Origin: Datura wrightii
Lineage: Eukaryota > Streptophyta > Magnoliopsida > Solanales > Solanaceae
Assembly: GCA_035772735.1 (NCBI GenBank)
Contig: JASDFA010000010.1
Coordinates: forward strand, 155,312,501-155,376,500
Length of the DNA: 64,000 bases
Direction: 5' to 3'
Position 1 is the stretch's first letter, and every line of letters begins with the position of its first letter. The position numbers and the translations under genes are program-made. A model generated the notes under the pieces. The model saw nothing but the letters and a program-made list of their open reading frames with translations. It searched no databases and was not told where the DNA came from. Of the stretch, positions 35,441 through 47,650 are shown in pieces.

Positions 35441-36569
35441 AGAAATGTTGATTAAATTTTTTGCTCCTCATTGAAAGATATCACAATAGATAAAATCATC
35501 ATTTGCTATTTTTCGTAAATTATTATTTAGAAACTTTCCATAAAGTTAAAAAAAGATTCATATAGAAAATTTCCATAAAGTTTCAATACCAAAAATTTCC
35601 ATAAAGTTTCCATGCCTACTATTTTTTAATTAAAAATCTCCATACAAAAAATTTCCAGGCATATTTTTTTTTAAAAAAAATTATTTTTCCATATCAAAAA
35701 TTTCCATAAAGTTTACTGTTTCCATGCCTACTGCTTTTTTTTACTAGAAATTGCCATTTTATATTATTTTAAAGTTTCATGCCTACTACAAATTTTTTTT
35801 TCTTCTTATATTAAGTTTTCTATTCGCAACATAATTCAGTTTGTGTTGTAAACTTAAAAAAAATCTACTAAATTTTCATCTCTTTAAAAAGTTCTCACGT
35901 CTATCAATTTCTTTTAAATTTTTTTTCTTTTTGATAGTAGTGTTTCACTGCTATAAAAGAATTTATAATTGCATTATTTAATTCATTAACTTTTCTGCAC
36001 CAGCACCTTTGATTCAATCTTTAACTTTTGTATGTTTTTAAATTTGTCTTAAAATCTACTTTTTTGGTCATGTTTTGAATTTTTTTGCATCAATAGTAAT
36101 TGTTATGCCAGCTCAACTTGTTTATATTCAAAATAATTTAACTTAGATTGTCTCCTTTAATTGAGTCTAATATTGATATTATGTGATTTAAAATTTGTGT
36201 TATTTCTAACTGACATTCTTCATCTACTTTTACAGTCACAAGTTTCAATTATTCATGTAGAGTATTTCCTCATCTCATAAAATAAATTTTTTAATAAACT
36301 TATAGATTAATATACTTATAACGCTTGTACACAATTTATTTTAGATAATCTTGTAATAGAATCTGAAAAGAATTTCGTCAATGAAATTATGCCACTTATC
36401 AACTTAAGGCACTATGATTCTTATTGGACAATAAAAGTCTTAGTAATTGGAGTTGAATTAGTAAAATAGTATAAAAAAGGAACAAAGGAGGGCACTTGAA
36501 TGACTATAACATTAGTTGATGAAGAGGTAATACTTCTTTTTTATATTATATTTTATATATTTACATATA
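35430..36569. mobile_element. Truncated Helitron-like sequence
   Basis: The block from about 35441 (ACCCTTAGAAATGTTG... ACAATAGATAAAATC) matches the 5' part of the Helitrons at 48.6 and 50.9 kb. The later part (TAATTGTTATGCC near 36100) matches 50.59 kb. The 5' terminus is missing or eroded. Repeated TTTCCATAAAGTTTC motifs at 35.5-35.75 kb form a small local repeat. Confidence 0.5.
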
Positions 36570-37615
36570 CTAGTTTTATTGTTTGCATCTCGCGCGTGTT
36601 TCTCATACTAATAAAAATAAAATTTTAAAAATAACATAAATAATATTTAAAAAAATGTGTTAGCATAACAAGATGATAATTTAGAAAGAAAATTATAAAT
36701 TTTAAATTGATTAATGATCATGTTTAAGAGTTTGATCTAATTCAGTAGTTCTTTTTTTAATTTTGCTCTAATACTTACTTCATTGAACAAAAACATTATA
36801 AAAGTAGCGTTTGATTGATTCACTTTTATTATATCAGAACTTAAATGCTTGCATATGTCTATTTCATGTTAATTATTACAAAATTTATATTGATACATTA
36901 TTAATGGATTAACATTTAATATAAATATTAGCATTATGAAGATGCATTGTAATACAAAGTTGTATAGCAGATCAGAACATATAGTATAAATTATTCGTTT
37001 AAATAATTAGCACTTATGAAATTATATTGTGATTTATTACTGGCTTATTTTGACGCTAATAAATTGATATCATATCACAAACACAATATTTATTTGTAAT
37101 TAGTCATTAACGTTATGAAATAATAAAGCAAGAGGAAGAATATTGTAGAGAAAGAGAAAAGAGAGAATACAAATACAAATATCTTTATAGACATTCACTA
37201 TAATACAAATACATTTATAATTCTCCTCCTTGAATGTCTATTTGATAGATAATGTGTCTTGTTAAAACCTTACTAGAAAATCTAGTGGAAAAAATTTTAG
37301 TGAAAAAAAAAGTACACATATCTAATAAAAAATATTTTGGCCGCCTTATTAAAAATCTTACAAGGAAAATCCAATAGGACAAAACCTCATAAGAGAAAAA
37401 GAGTACAATGTGTATTAACTCGCCCTAATGAGAACATCTTTGAATCTTTACATCCCGATCTTGTGCACCATCTTCTTGAAAGTTGCAGTTGGTAAAGATT
37501 TGGTGAATAAATCAGTCACATTGTCATTTGAACGAATCTATTGCATATTGATATCACCATTCTTTTGGAGCTCATGTTTATAAAAAAACTTTGCCAAAAT
37601 GTGCTTTGTTCTATC

Positions 37616-37858
37616 TCATTTTATGAATCCATCCTTTAGTTGTGCTATGCATGCTGCATTATCTTCATATAAAATTATGGGTACTTTGTCACATTTTAAA
37701 TCACATTTTTCTCTAATGAGATGTATCATGGACCTCAACCACACACATTCTTGGCTTGCTTCATGAATAATTATTATCTCAGCATGATTTAATAAAGTGG
37801 CTACGAGAGACTGCTTTGTAGATCTCCAATATATGACAGTACCTCCACATATAAACAC
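37616..37858 (-). pseudogene. Copia RNase H domain fragment
   Basis: An open stretch of 80 codons with the Copia RNase H pattern: a YWRSTKQ-like start, an EASQECVWLR helix and an LYEDNAACI motif with the catalytic-type Asp. It is separated from the reverse-transcriptase part by frame changes. It is part of the decayed polyprotein. Confidence 0.8.
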
Positions 37859-37940
37859 GTAGCCAATTTAAGATCGAGCTTTGTATGAGTCAGATAAATA
37901 CCATGCATTAGCATAACCAACAAGATCGGGATTGCAATTG

Positions 37941-38990
37941 TTAGAATAAGATAAACCCATATCGATAGTCTGTTTTAGATACCGCATTATGTGTTTGATC
38001 CCATTCCAATGCCGTAGGAGAAGAACTATACCTTGCTAACAAATAAATCGAAAAGGCTATATCAGGTCTTGTAGTGCTAGCAAGATACATTAGTGCACCA
38101 ATTGCACTAAGATATGTTACTTCAGGATCAAGAATTTTTTTATTCTTTTCTTGAGGTCGGAATGGATCATTGTTCACATTAAGTGATCGAACAACCATCA
38201 GAGTACTTAATGGATGTGCTCCATCCACATAAAATCTTTTCAACATCTTTTCTGTATAAGAAAATTGATGAACAAAGATACCGTTTATCAAATGCTCAAT
38301 TTGCAAATCAAGACATAATTTTGTTTTTCCAAGGTCTTTCATCTCAAATTCTTTTCTAAAAGAATAAATTGTCCTTTGAAGCTCTATTGGAGTTCCAATA
38401 AGGTTTATGTCATCAACATAAACAGCAAGTATGACAAACTCATATGTTGTTTTCTTTATAAAAATATATGAGTAAATTTCATCATTTACATAACCATCCC
38501 TAGATAAATACTCACTAAGACGGTTACACCACATGCGTCCAGGTTACTTCAAACCATACAATGATCTTTGCAATCTAATTAAATACATTTTTCGTGACTT
38601 TGCGATATGCTTTAGGAATCTTAAATTCTTAGAGAATTTTTATGTATATCTCATTATCAAGTGATTCATATAGATAGGACATAATCACATCCATCAAATG
38701 CATTTCAAGCCTCTCATGGACACTGAAACTAATAAGATAACGTAATGTTATTGCATCCATAACTGGTGCATATGTCTCTTCAGAATCTACACCAGGCCTT
38801 TGTGAAAATCCTTGTGCAAAAGGCGTGTCTTATACCTTTGTGTTTCATTTTTCTCATTTCTTATTCGCACAAAGACCCATTTATAGCCAATAGGTTTAAT
38901 ACCATTAGGTGTTTGAGCTATAGGTCAAAAAACTTTATGCTTGACAAGTGAATGCAACTTTGATTGAATTGCTTCTTGTCATTTTGACCA
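37941..38990 (-). pseudogene. Copia reverse transcriptase fragment
   Basis: The clean part (38534 to 37941) contains the active-site YVDD motif in LAVYVDDINLIGT, the FEMKDLG motif and the ARPDIAFSI-like stretch (here TRPDIAFSIYLLARYS). Upstream sequence to about 38990 continues the finger region in shifted frames with stops. It is inactive. Confidence 0.8.
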
Positions 38991-39253
38991 ATAATTTCTT
39001 TGTCATCATTCTGTGACAGATTGAGGTTCAAGATCCTCACTGTTTTGCATGATTTTTGTTGCAATATTATATGTAAAGGCATAATCCACCACTATTTTCA
39101 ATCGATTAATTCCAGCATCACTTGAATTTATTGATAGTTCCTAATTTTCTTGAGTCTCAGACTCATTGATTCCTTCATGGATAACCAATATAAAATTCCA
39201 TAAATTTCTAGGCTTACCATTTCAATAATTACGAGCTTAATAATTGATTAATG

Positions 39254-40903
39254 TGTCCAAGGAGTATAAAGTCTTTCACGGTCTAAATCAAGTGTTTCAA
39301 AAGTATGTCAACATTATATGATATAATTGAGAAGAGGTTTAAGTTTTGAATTGTTAAAGGAGATGATTTGGGGAGGGTGATGGGTTAAGTTGTGTATATG
39401 TTGCAGGGGGATTTGATTAGTTAATCAAGACTAGCTAATATTTTAAATCGAACCCTAAGTAAAAATTTTCTTTAGACCAAAGAATTGTAAAATAAAGTTA
39501 TATTCTTTGAGTTTGTATTGATGTAAATTGAACCCGATTATTATGTAGATTGAATTGTTGATTGTTGTTGGCAAGTGTAGCAGTTAATCTTGCTAAGAAG
39601 GAAGAATCTTGAGGTGAGTTAAGACTTGTTCTTACTAAATATCTTTCCTTACAAAGTCATGCTCATAAAGTGTTTGATTAAATGTCTATTAAGGTTAGTG
39701 TGAGTTTAATTGGAACGAGTGAGCTCGCATTTTCTTTTTTATCATGAGTCTATCCCGTGTTATATATTTTCTCCTTGTGCTTATCTTTGGTACCAAACCA
39801 TGATGTACCTTCTTCTCTAGATTAAGGCAGTACTTGAGTTTGCATGCCTAATGTCAACTAGCTAAAGGCTAAATAGTGCTTTTGTGATTCTAAATGCGTT
39901 AGTATTGTAATGTAATTGGAAGAAGTGTGATTCTTTTATGAATTTGATAAATTATAAATGTTGAAATTTTTACAACTTTATAAATGGTAACCGTATAAAG
40001 GGTTACAAGTGACCGTATAAAGGGTACTTTGCCAAATATGACACAACTTGAATGGTGGCCGTACAAAAGGGTTGCTAATTATGTCATAATGAGACATAAA
40101 TGATGTTGGTGGTTGTATAAAGGGCCACGAGTAACCGTATAAAAGGTTACTAACTTTCATAGCTAGGCATATGAAAAGTGCAATCGACTTAAACAACTTA
40201 AAGATAGCGAAACATAAATTAATGGACTAAGCTATAAGTTTTATTGTTTGTTTCTCCGCTTCACTATTGTATGATACTTTTGGGTGAATTATGACTTACC
40301 TCCTATATTATTCCTTCATTAATCACATGTATTTACTCAAGATCTCGTTCTAACTTTAGTGAGGAGAATGTTGAGACTCATTGAGTACCGCTAGTGGTGT
40401 ACTAACGTCTCTTTGTAGAACCTACATTGACCTATGTCAATGTAGACGCAGGTTTCATAAACTGGCAGAATACAAGCTAGGTCCCTTTATTCCAGAAGTT
40501 GATTTGGTGAGCTCCGCTCTTGCCCATGGAGTTTTTTCTCTTTCAGTTAGACTATTTTATTCATTTATTCAATTATCCGATTTGATTTTTGGGGATTAGC
40601 CAGGAAATCTATGTCCTGTGCATTCCTCTTAGCACTCCAATAGAGGGTTCATAGACGTATTATTAGTTGAGTTATGGATGTTCACTTTATTTGCCACCAG
40701 TCTTGGTACTTTCCAGTTGCTTATAGATTTTCGACATATTCAGATTATCTAATAAATATTGGAGTAAAGTTTAATCCAAAAATTTATTTATTTATTTTAG
40801 TATGTGATATTAAAATACAGGTTAGAACAGTCAAGCTGGTTCACTCGGTCAAGTTAAGGCACCGAGTGCCAATCACGACTTGTTTGAAAAATGGGTCATG
40901 ACA
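39254..40903 (+). mobile_element. LTR-like insertion within the Copia element
   Basis: Copia coding similarity stops near 39.23 kb and resumes near 40.91 kb. The intervening 1.65 kb begins TGTCCAAGGAG and ends GGGTCATGACA, TG...CA ends common in Solanaceae Gypsy-type LTRs. It contains the LTR-like ATTGAGTACCGCTAG segment. A motif near GGTAACCGTATAAAGGG is repeated about six times at 39986-40160. No clear 5-bp target duplication was found, so a solo LTR is the likely but unproven reading. Confidence 0.5.
39986..40160 (+). repeat. GTAACCGTATAAAGGGTTAC-type short tandem motifs
   Basis: About six imperfect copies of a CCGTATAAAGGG core spaced 20-60 bases apart within the LTR-like insertion. The cause is unknown; such arrays are common in retrotransposon LTRs. 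Confidence 0.65.
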
Positions 40904-40951
40904 ACCAAATTGCTCAAGTCTTGAACTTTCATATGTGATTTTTTCGTAGTG

Positions 40952-41950
40952 TCATCTTGACCATTTATTTTTCTTTTTTCTAGAATTTCGATCCTTAGAA
41001 CCCAATAATCTACCACGCTTTAGACGTGCTTTGGACTCATTAAATATGACACTAGTAGATGGTCCTACAGGGACATCAATTCGAATTAGGACATTCTCTG
41101 CAAGAATATGTGATTTAGTAATTCTTTTCAAATTTGTAAATGCGTCTGAAATTTGATTTGCAATTTTCTGTAGGTGAATAATCTTTTGTACTTCTTGCTC
41201 ATAAATAGAAGCATATGGATAATGATGAGACAATGATGGATTTTTTTTACAAATTTTTCCTTTTGATTTCACTATTTTCTCCCCCTAATTTTGAAAAAAT
41301 TGTCTCATCAAACTGTCAATCTACAAATCGGGCAATGAACATATCTCCAATTAATGGTTCAAAGTAGCGAATAATGGAGGGCGATTCAAACCCAACATAA
41401 ATTCCTAACCTTCTTCGGGGGCCCATCTTTGTGCGATGTGGTGGTGCCACAGGCACATATACAACACATTCAAAAATTCTCAGATAAGATACATTAGACT
41501 CTTGACCCAAAATCGATTGCAACAGTGAAAATTTATGATAATTTATAGGTCTGAGATGAACAAGTGTTGCAGCATGCAGAATCGCATGACCACAAACAGA
41601 AGTTGGCAACCTAGTTTTCATTAAGTAATGGCCTTGCTATCAACTGCAGACTCTTAATTATGACTCAACAAGGCCATTTTGGGTGTAAACATGAGCTACA
41701 TGATATTCAACTTTTATCACAATTGATAAACAATAATCATAAAATACTTGGGATTAAAACTCTGCAGCATTATCAAGGCAAATGGACTTAATTTGATTAT
41801 CAGGAAACTGTGCTTGTAATTGTATTATCTGTGCCAATAATTTTTCAAAATGCCAAGTTGCAAGATGACAATAGGCACACATAAGACCATCTAGAAGAAG
41901 CGTCTATTAGGAACATAAACTATCTAAACGATCCACTAGGTGGGTGGATA
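40952..41950 (-). pseudogene. Copia integrase and linker fragment
   Basis: From 41950 downwards on the minus strand the sequence holds the integrase start region (HRDICGPIHPP), a degenerate core (IRLDNAAEF-like), the C-terminal part with LRIFECVVYVPVAPPHRTK (41621-41316), and the basic linker before reverse transcriptase (41272-40952). Stops and frameshifts separate the pieces. Confidence 0.75.
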
Positions 41951-42012
41951 GGTCCACAAATATCCCTATGTATACGTTCCAAGAACGCTGGAACTCAATC
42001 TGAACCTTTTTT

Positions 42013-42690
42013 GGTGATGGTCTCACAATTAGCTTGTCTTGATAATAAGCAGTACAAGTTGCAACAACAATATCGAGAGAAAGGTTTTAAGAAGTATTCT
42101 AAACTGATTTCTCATCTTCTCGTGGCTGAACAAAATAATAATTTATTAATTAAAAATTATGAGAACCGACCTACTAGATCTACATTATTCCTAAAGTGAA
42201 TGAGGTGTATGTCCACCATGCTAGGCGTAAAAAAGTTCACGGCTCTAGCCGTGGTCGTGTTCGTGATTATGGTCAAAAAAGAAATCATGTTCATGGTGGT
42301 AATCATTCATCAAAGAAAGAACACCACAAAAAGAAAAAAGAAAGGATAAGATGTCTTGGTATCACCAAGAATGTATCTGAGCAAAACATGCGTTATATAA
42401 AAGTTTTTTATTTTATCTTCTGACTTGTATTGGACAAAGATTAGTGCAATTGAGGCACATGCTATAGTAAATCAGAAGTTTACTAATTTCAATATTTTTG
42501 TATTTTGGCATGATCGTCTAGGACATCCTGCATCTATAATGACAAGACAAATTATAGAAAATCAAATGGACATCCATTAAAGAACTTGAAGGTTCTTTCA
42601 AATGGTGAATTTCCATTGAGAAACAATTTTGAATATGACAGAGTTGTACTCATGAACAAACTTATAGTCCTGAAACCTCAGTTACATCTA
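42013..42690 (+). pseudogene. Inverted gag/pre-integrase segment inside the Copia element
   Basis: These sequences run on the plus strand, opposite to the rest of the element. They include the gag C-terminal part (QQQYREKGFKKYSKLISHLL, then a basic Arg/Gly/His region) and the pre-integrase motif (FWHDRLGHPASIM at about 42508-42546). In a normal Copia element this belongs between the gag start (42921-42697) and the integrase (41950). It therefore lies in the right place but flipped. Confidence 0.75.
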
Positions 42691-42696
42691 ATCATA

Positions 42697-42921
42697 TCAT
42701 GCCTTTGGATGGATGACCATCTTCCGGTGGTCATATCTTTCTTTCAGTCTATTCCACAAAACAAGTGGATCCTTAACCATAATATATTCAATTTTTAAAA
42801 TTTCGTCAAGATGATGATGTAATAATATCATAGACTTATCACGATCTTGGTTTGATGCTTTATTTTCATTTAATGCGTCTCCAAGACCTATTGCATCCAA
42901 AAGGATTTCAACATCTGACAC
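42697..42921 (-). pseudogene. Copia gag N-terminal fragment
   Basis: Contains the gag pattern MILLHHHLDEILKIEY followed by PLVLWNRLKERYD. The true start lies upstream in another frame. It is cut by the inversion breakpoint near 42690. Confidence 0.75.
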
Positions 42922-43277
42922 TCATGAAAAATGATATTTCTTGCCCGAACTTTGAAGGACAACAAACTTAAATTTCGTAAGATTAGCTATATTAAAAGAA
43001 AGAGGAAAAAAATATAATATCTTAGCCTTCAAAATTTGAGACGATAGAGTTTTATGCCAATAACGTGTTATGAAATAATAAAGTAAGAGGGAGAATATTG
43101 TAGAGAAAGAGAGAAGAGAGAATAATTCTTATTTCTCTTGAGGGATGAAATACAATGAAGGAGAACCCCTTTATTTATAAGAGAATACTAACCCTAACTT
43201 TTTTCCAAGAAACAAGATAAATATTCACTACAATACAAATACTTTTATAGACATTCACTATAATTTATAACAATTAA

Positions 43278-44194
43278 AAAATTGTTATGCCACCAAAGTA
43301 AGAAAGACTGATCAAAATTAGTAAAAACAACCACTAATGCTTGCATTAGGGTAGACTGTCTATATCTTCTTAGGGTATGACCCTACCTCAAACATCATTA
43401 ATGCAGGATTATTTGTGCAGTGGACGGTCTTTTTTAATTATATTTTAAAAGTCTTAAATATAAGGTTGTTGTGCATTATAAGCACAATCTTATTCAACAT
43501 ATTGTTATTTATTAATATATAAAATTTTAATCTCTTTTATATTTCTCAATATTAATTTTTTTCTATATATTTCAAATAAGGATTTAATACATAAAAATTA
43601 TTTAATATTAAAATTTAAAATATTTAAAAAATGATTAAATGACTATTTACTCAAGTGTAAACTCTATTTTAAAAGGATAAAAAGGTGAGCAACATTTTAC
43701 TATGAGGGATCATATTTTAAATATTTAGTAATAACTTAATTTTAGACCTTTCATTTTATCTTTGTGAGATGATTTTAGCTCAAAAAAATTTATTTTCTCC
43801 TAATATATGTCTAGTCAAACACCTTCACTCAAATTAAAATAAAATAATAATTTAAATTTAATTAAAGAGAGTAAATAACAAGAATACTCGATTAATTAAA
43901 ATAATTTAAAATATTTAAGAAGAAGAAGAAGAAGAAAACATTTAATAAGCAAAATTTTAGTTATTTTTATAGTACTCAATATTAGGAGTTCTTACATTTT
44001 ATAAATAAGTAAATATTAAATAACTACAATTTTAATTAATTTCAAAAGTCTTAAATATAGGGATATTAATTAAATAATAATTATTTTAAAAATAATAATA
44101 AATCACAGTTTTGTCTATTATAAAGTCCTTTAATGAAGAGCAAAAAGTTGAATCAACATTTCTAAGGACTTTCACATTTCTAATATAGTACGGA
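43278..44194 (-). mobile_element. 5' half of the minus-strand Helitron
   Basis: This part carries the shared internal module ACTAATGCTTGCATTAGGGTAGACTG near 43335 and the AAATATTTAGTAATAACTTAATTTTA block near 43718. Both occur in reverse complement in the plus-strand copies. It ends at the TC terminus at 44194. Confidence 0.65.
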
Positions 44195-44450
44195 TATTTG
44201 AGTTTTTATTTATTCTTATTATATTTTATATTTTTATATATATATGTTTTTCAACCATTAAAGTTTAATTTTTTACTGGATACAAAAGTTCATACTACAG
44301 TTTTCAATAATTATATTAAAAAGTGAAAAAAATAATTACAACAAGACAAGATTTGTTACATTATAAACTAATTTTCTATCAGTAAATAAGGAGATTGAGA
44401 TTGGATTCAATGACAACACTATAATTCAGAAATACAATAGTCACTTTTCT

Positions 44451-45420
44451 AAGGATAATGCATAAGTACCTCCTTAGTCTATGATCAAATTTCCAGCGAC
44501 ACACTTTATCTTTACGGGGGGTCCTATTACCCCCTATTTCTTTGCACCTTTTGTGATGATGTACGTGGAATCACAACCTAAATTAGCTAGTTGCGGTGAT
44601 ATACATGTGCCTCTATTGTATATTTTGTTTAAATTTTTATTTTTTTCATTTCTTATTCCATTCTATGTCTTCTTTTTTTTATTTTTTCTTTTTCTATTGT
44701 TTTTATTTATTCTTCTTATTTTTTTTTGTCTTTTCTTTTGATTTGATTTCAAATTTAATTCTAATTTATTGTATTTAAAATAAGTTAGTTTTGAACGAAT
44801 ATCAAAAATATTTTAAAATTCAAAGAACATTAAGTTTATGATAATTTTTTTTTTAATGGAATACAACCAAAAATTTCCTTCAAATGAATAATAAGGTATA
44901 AATAAAATATTGGAATTACACGAAAGTCCTCTATACTTATATTTTGATATTGGTGTTATTAAAAAAATATATACAAATTTTATCTGACAGTCTTCAAATG
45001 AGAGAAAATACTATATCGTAAGTATTATATTATTTCAAAATACATGCTAATTAATTAAAAGTATAAATAAATAAAATAAAATAAAAGTTAAAAATGTAGA
45101 GGAAAATAAATATTTCACAAATAAAAAATAAAAAATAACTAAGAATATATAAGTTTTAATGTTAATAATTATGTGTACTAGTTAATTGTAAAATGTCCAA
45201 TTAAAAAGGGACATGTGTCTATGTTGACCAGATTTTTGATTTAATTTACGCTTCTCACTTGCTTTTAAGAGAGTGAGCACACTCGCGGTGCCACCTCAAC
45301 ACTGAAAGGTATATTTATTACACTTTAAAATAGTTTAGGGGGATAATAGGACTCCCATACAGATAAAATGTGTCGCTGAAAATTCAGTCATAGGTTGAGG
45401 GGGTAATTATGCATGACCCC
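44451..45420. mobile_element. MULE-type MITE with ~90-bp terminal inverted repeats
   Basis: The left end (AATGCATAAGTACCTCC ... CCAGCGACACACTTTATCT ... GGGGTCCTATTACCCCC) matches the right end in inverted form over roughly 90 bp. The flanks CACTTTTCT (44442-44450) and CACTTTTTA (45421-45429) look like a diverged 9-bp target duplication. The interior is low-complexity, with no transposase. Confidence 0.7.
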
Positions 45421-46320
45421 CACTTTTTACTGTTACTTTTTCAAATAATTTTATTTTGTTTGAAGATGCAGTACAATTTTTCTATGAATAATTCTTGATA
45501 ATTTCTTTAGATTTCATTAACTAATCTAACATTTAATATATGTATAAGATTTTACTTTTTTTCACTTAATTAAATAATCTTTTAGATATATTTGTTGTTT
45601 TTGTGAGTTCAAAGATCTTCATGAGAGGAAAAATAAAACGAAGAGAGATAGTACTTATGAACGAAAAACAAATTAAGCAAATTTTAATATTTTTTTCATA
45701 TACATTGAAAAGCATTTATCTAATGTAAGTATAGAGAATTGTTAATTGAAGAGTTTTCCACGTTCCATTTAAAAGCTGGAAAAATATATATTTTAGATTG
45801 AAAAAGAACCAATTTCACTTCTTTATGTAATTGTGCCCTCTGTTTTTTGCTTAATATAATAATGACTGGCAACAATCTAGGAAGATCTGAGACAGATTTA
45901 TAGTGTCTTTTTTTTTTTCTTTTTATTTTCGAGAATGAAAATTTATGAAACTTTTTAATTTTATATGTCAAAATATAAAATTCAGGCGTGATCGAGAAAT
46001 TATAATTTTATGGGCGAATCATCGGAAATAGAGGATGAGTTGCTACTCAAGTTAAGTACTGAAAAACATATTATAGCATTTTTGGTGTTAGGAGTACAAT
46101 ATATCAAGATACGATATTAAACATTGCGTTTATGATAAATTCTATATCTTTTAATTACACTAACTTTTTTAGTTTTTCGAGAAAATTTTGAAATACCTTT
46201 TACATCTATCAGTAGAATGTGGATAAATCCCACTTTTGAAAAGGCTCCAAAAATGGTAAAAATATGTTAATATTTGAATTAAAAATTATAATAAAATATA
46301 GTTACTATGATTAAATAATT
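45421..46320. other. AT-rich DNA, nothing recognised
   Basis: No supported gene. A minus-strand frame at 45720-45971 has no recognisable domain. Confidence 0.5.
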
Positions 46321-46329
46321 AAATAATAT

Positions 46330-46700
46330 GTAGGTATGGTAGCAAGAAGACACAACACAAAGATTTAACTCTAATGTCAATTTTAGCTATAAAAAAGGCT
46401 AAAAAAGTAAAAATTGGAGATATTATACACGGTTCATTTGATGATAAAGAGGTACTTATTGTTCAACTACTTCAAGAAAAATCTATACCTTTTAAAAATA
46501 TATCAATCCTAACCTATTCTGTATGTTTATTTGTAGGATAAATATTGCAAATTTAATTAATGCAATAATCAAAGATATATTGAATAAAGATGACCCGTGG
46601 TATTCATCTTGCAAAAAGTGCTACAAGAAAGTGGACTTTATAAATAATATTTCAAAACGTGGTTGTTGTCGTACAGAAAAAACTGATTATGAGGAAAGGT
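46330..46700 (+). pseudogene. Fragment of an RPA70-like (replication protein A) gene
   Basis: An open stretch starting after a TTTGTAG acceptor-like site (about 46538) and ending at a GT donor-like site (46699) encodes DDPWYSSCKKCYKKVDF followed by a second Cys pair (RGCCRTE). This matches the zinc-ribbon start of the RPA70 C-terminal OB fold, where WYxxCxxCxKK is typical. An earlier open block near 46380-46500 could be the preceding exon. RPA-like genes occur both as host genes and as cargo of autonomous plant Helitrons. The rest of the protein is not recognised nearby. Confidence 0.45.
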
Positions 46701-47650
46701 AATACACATAAAAAGATTTTAAAAAATTCAAAAATTTCACATATCGCTAAAATTATCTAATTGTATAATTTTACATATATCTTTTAAAGCTCGAGGTATT
46801 TAATAAAAAAAAACTTTATTATATTACATTGTTTGAAGCTACAAAATACTTTTAAAAGATACTTCTAAACAATCAACATCAACTCCATAATCGAGCAACC
46901 TAAACCATAATTAACAATTTGAAAATACTAGCATGAGCTATGAAACCATAACCTTGCTCATATTAACTATATATTCCAAGAGTCCATCAATGCCTGCTTT
47001 GCTCACTAAATTCTCCTAAAACAACATACAAACCAATCTAGCTATATTGGAGTCATACAATATCTTTTATAAAATCATAATTATTTCAATCATTATACTT
47101 GTAAATCTAGCTACCTTCACAGCCAAAAGAGAGATAGTTCTAAACTTCACAATTTTTACTTGAAAATAGAAAATTTAGAGAAAGAGCAATGAAGGTCAAG
47201 TTAGACTATGCATTAGGCAAAGTGACATGAATCAGATACTTTTTTTTGGGTTTTGTTTGAGAAATGAAAGAAATTTTAAATTTGAATTCATGATACTCGC
47301 CATCGTAGATGATGGTATTTTAAGATTAACATCAAAGAAATATTAAAGGGTGATTTCAGATTAGGAGCATATTTCCTTCCTAATGCTCTTTGCACATTTT
47401 GGATCATATAACTTTCTCATCATCATAAGTATAAAAATTGCTGGAGACTATTTCATGAAATGCAGCTATTTTAGCTTTCAGAAATAACTTTTCCCATCTC
47501 AAACTGGTGACTAAAACTAAATAATATATTAAGGATAATTGAGAAAACTTTAAAAATAAAGAAGGTAATCATACTATAAATACACACTGGATGCATGATT
47601 CTTTATGTTTGAAGTTTTCTCAATTAGTAAAAGTAGTTGAATGATAGGAG
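46701..47650. other. Degenerate sequence between the RPA-like fragment and the Helitron cluster
   Basis: AT-rich, with many stops. No gene is recognised. It may be decayed transposon coding sequence. Confidence 0.4.

Larger units (their letters stand above)
37111..43272 (-). mobile_element. Copia LTR retrotransposon with 5-bp target duplication
   Basis: The 5' LTR is 43065-43272 (TGTTAT...TAACA in either direction). A shortened 3' LTR is at 37111 to about 37221, preceded on the element strand by a GGAGGAG polypurine tract. Both LTRs share the AATATTGTAGAGAAAGAGA block. ATTAA flanks both ends (37106-37110 and 43273-43277). The body carries, on the minus strand, remnants of gag, integrase, reverse transcriptase and RNase H in Copia order, all with stops. 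It is broken by an internal inversion (about 42.0-42.69 kb) and a 1.65-kb insertion (about 39.25-40.90 kb). It cannot encode a working polyprotein. Confidence 0.85.
36570..44194 (-). mobile_element. Minus-strand Helitron split by a Copia element
   Basis: On the minus strand the 5' end at 44194 reads TCCGTACTATATTAGAAATG, preceded by A. The 3' end at 36570 is CTAG followed by T, preceded by a short GC-rich hairpin-like ACACGCGCGAG segment. Insertion between A and T, a TC start, a CTRR end and the absence of a target duplication are Helitron hallmarks. Excluding the Copia insertion it is about 1.46 kb. It shares its interior with the plus-strand Helitrons at 47.7-53.8 kb. No Rep/helicase coding region is seen. 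Confidence 0.7.

Noticed and set aside
44481..44778. Hydrophobic frames suggesting a small membrane protein
   Set aside because: They lie inside a MITE and come from a T-rich tract; the apparent membrane segments are composition artefacts.
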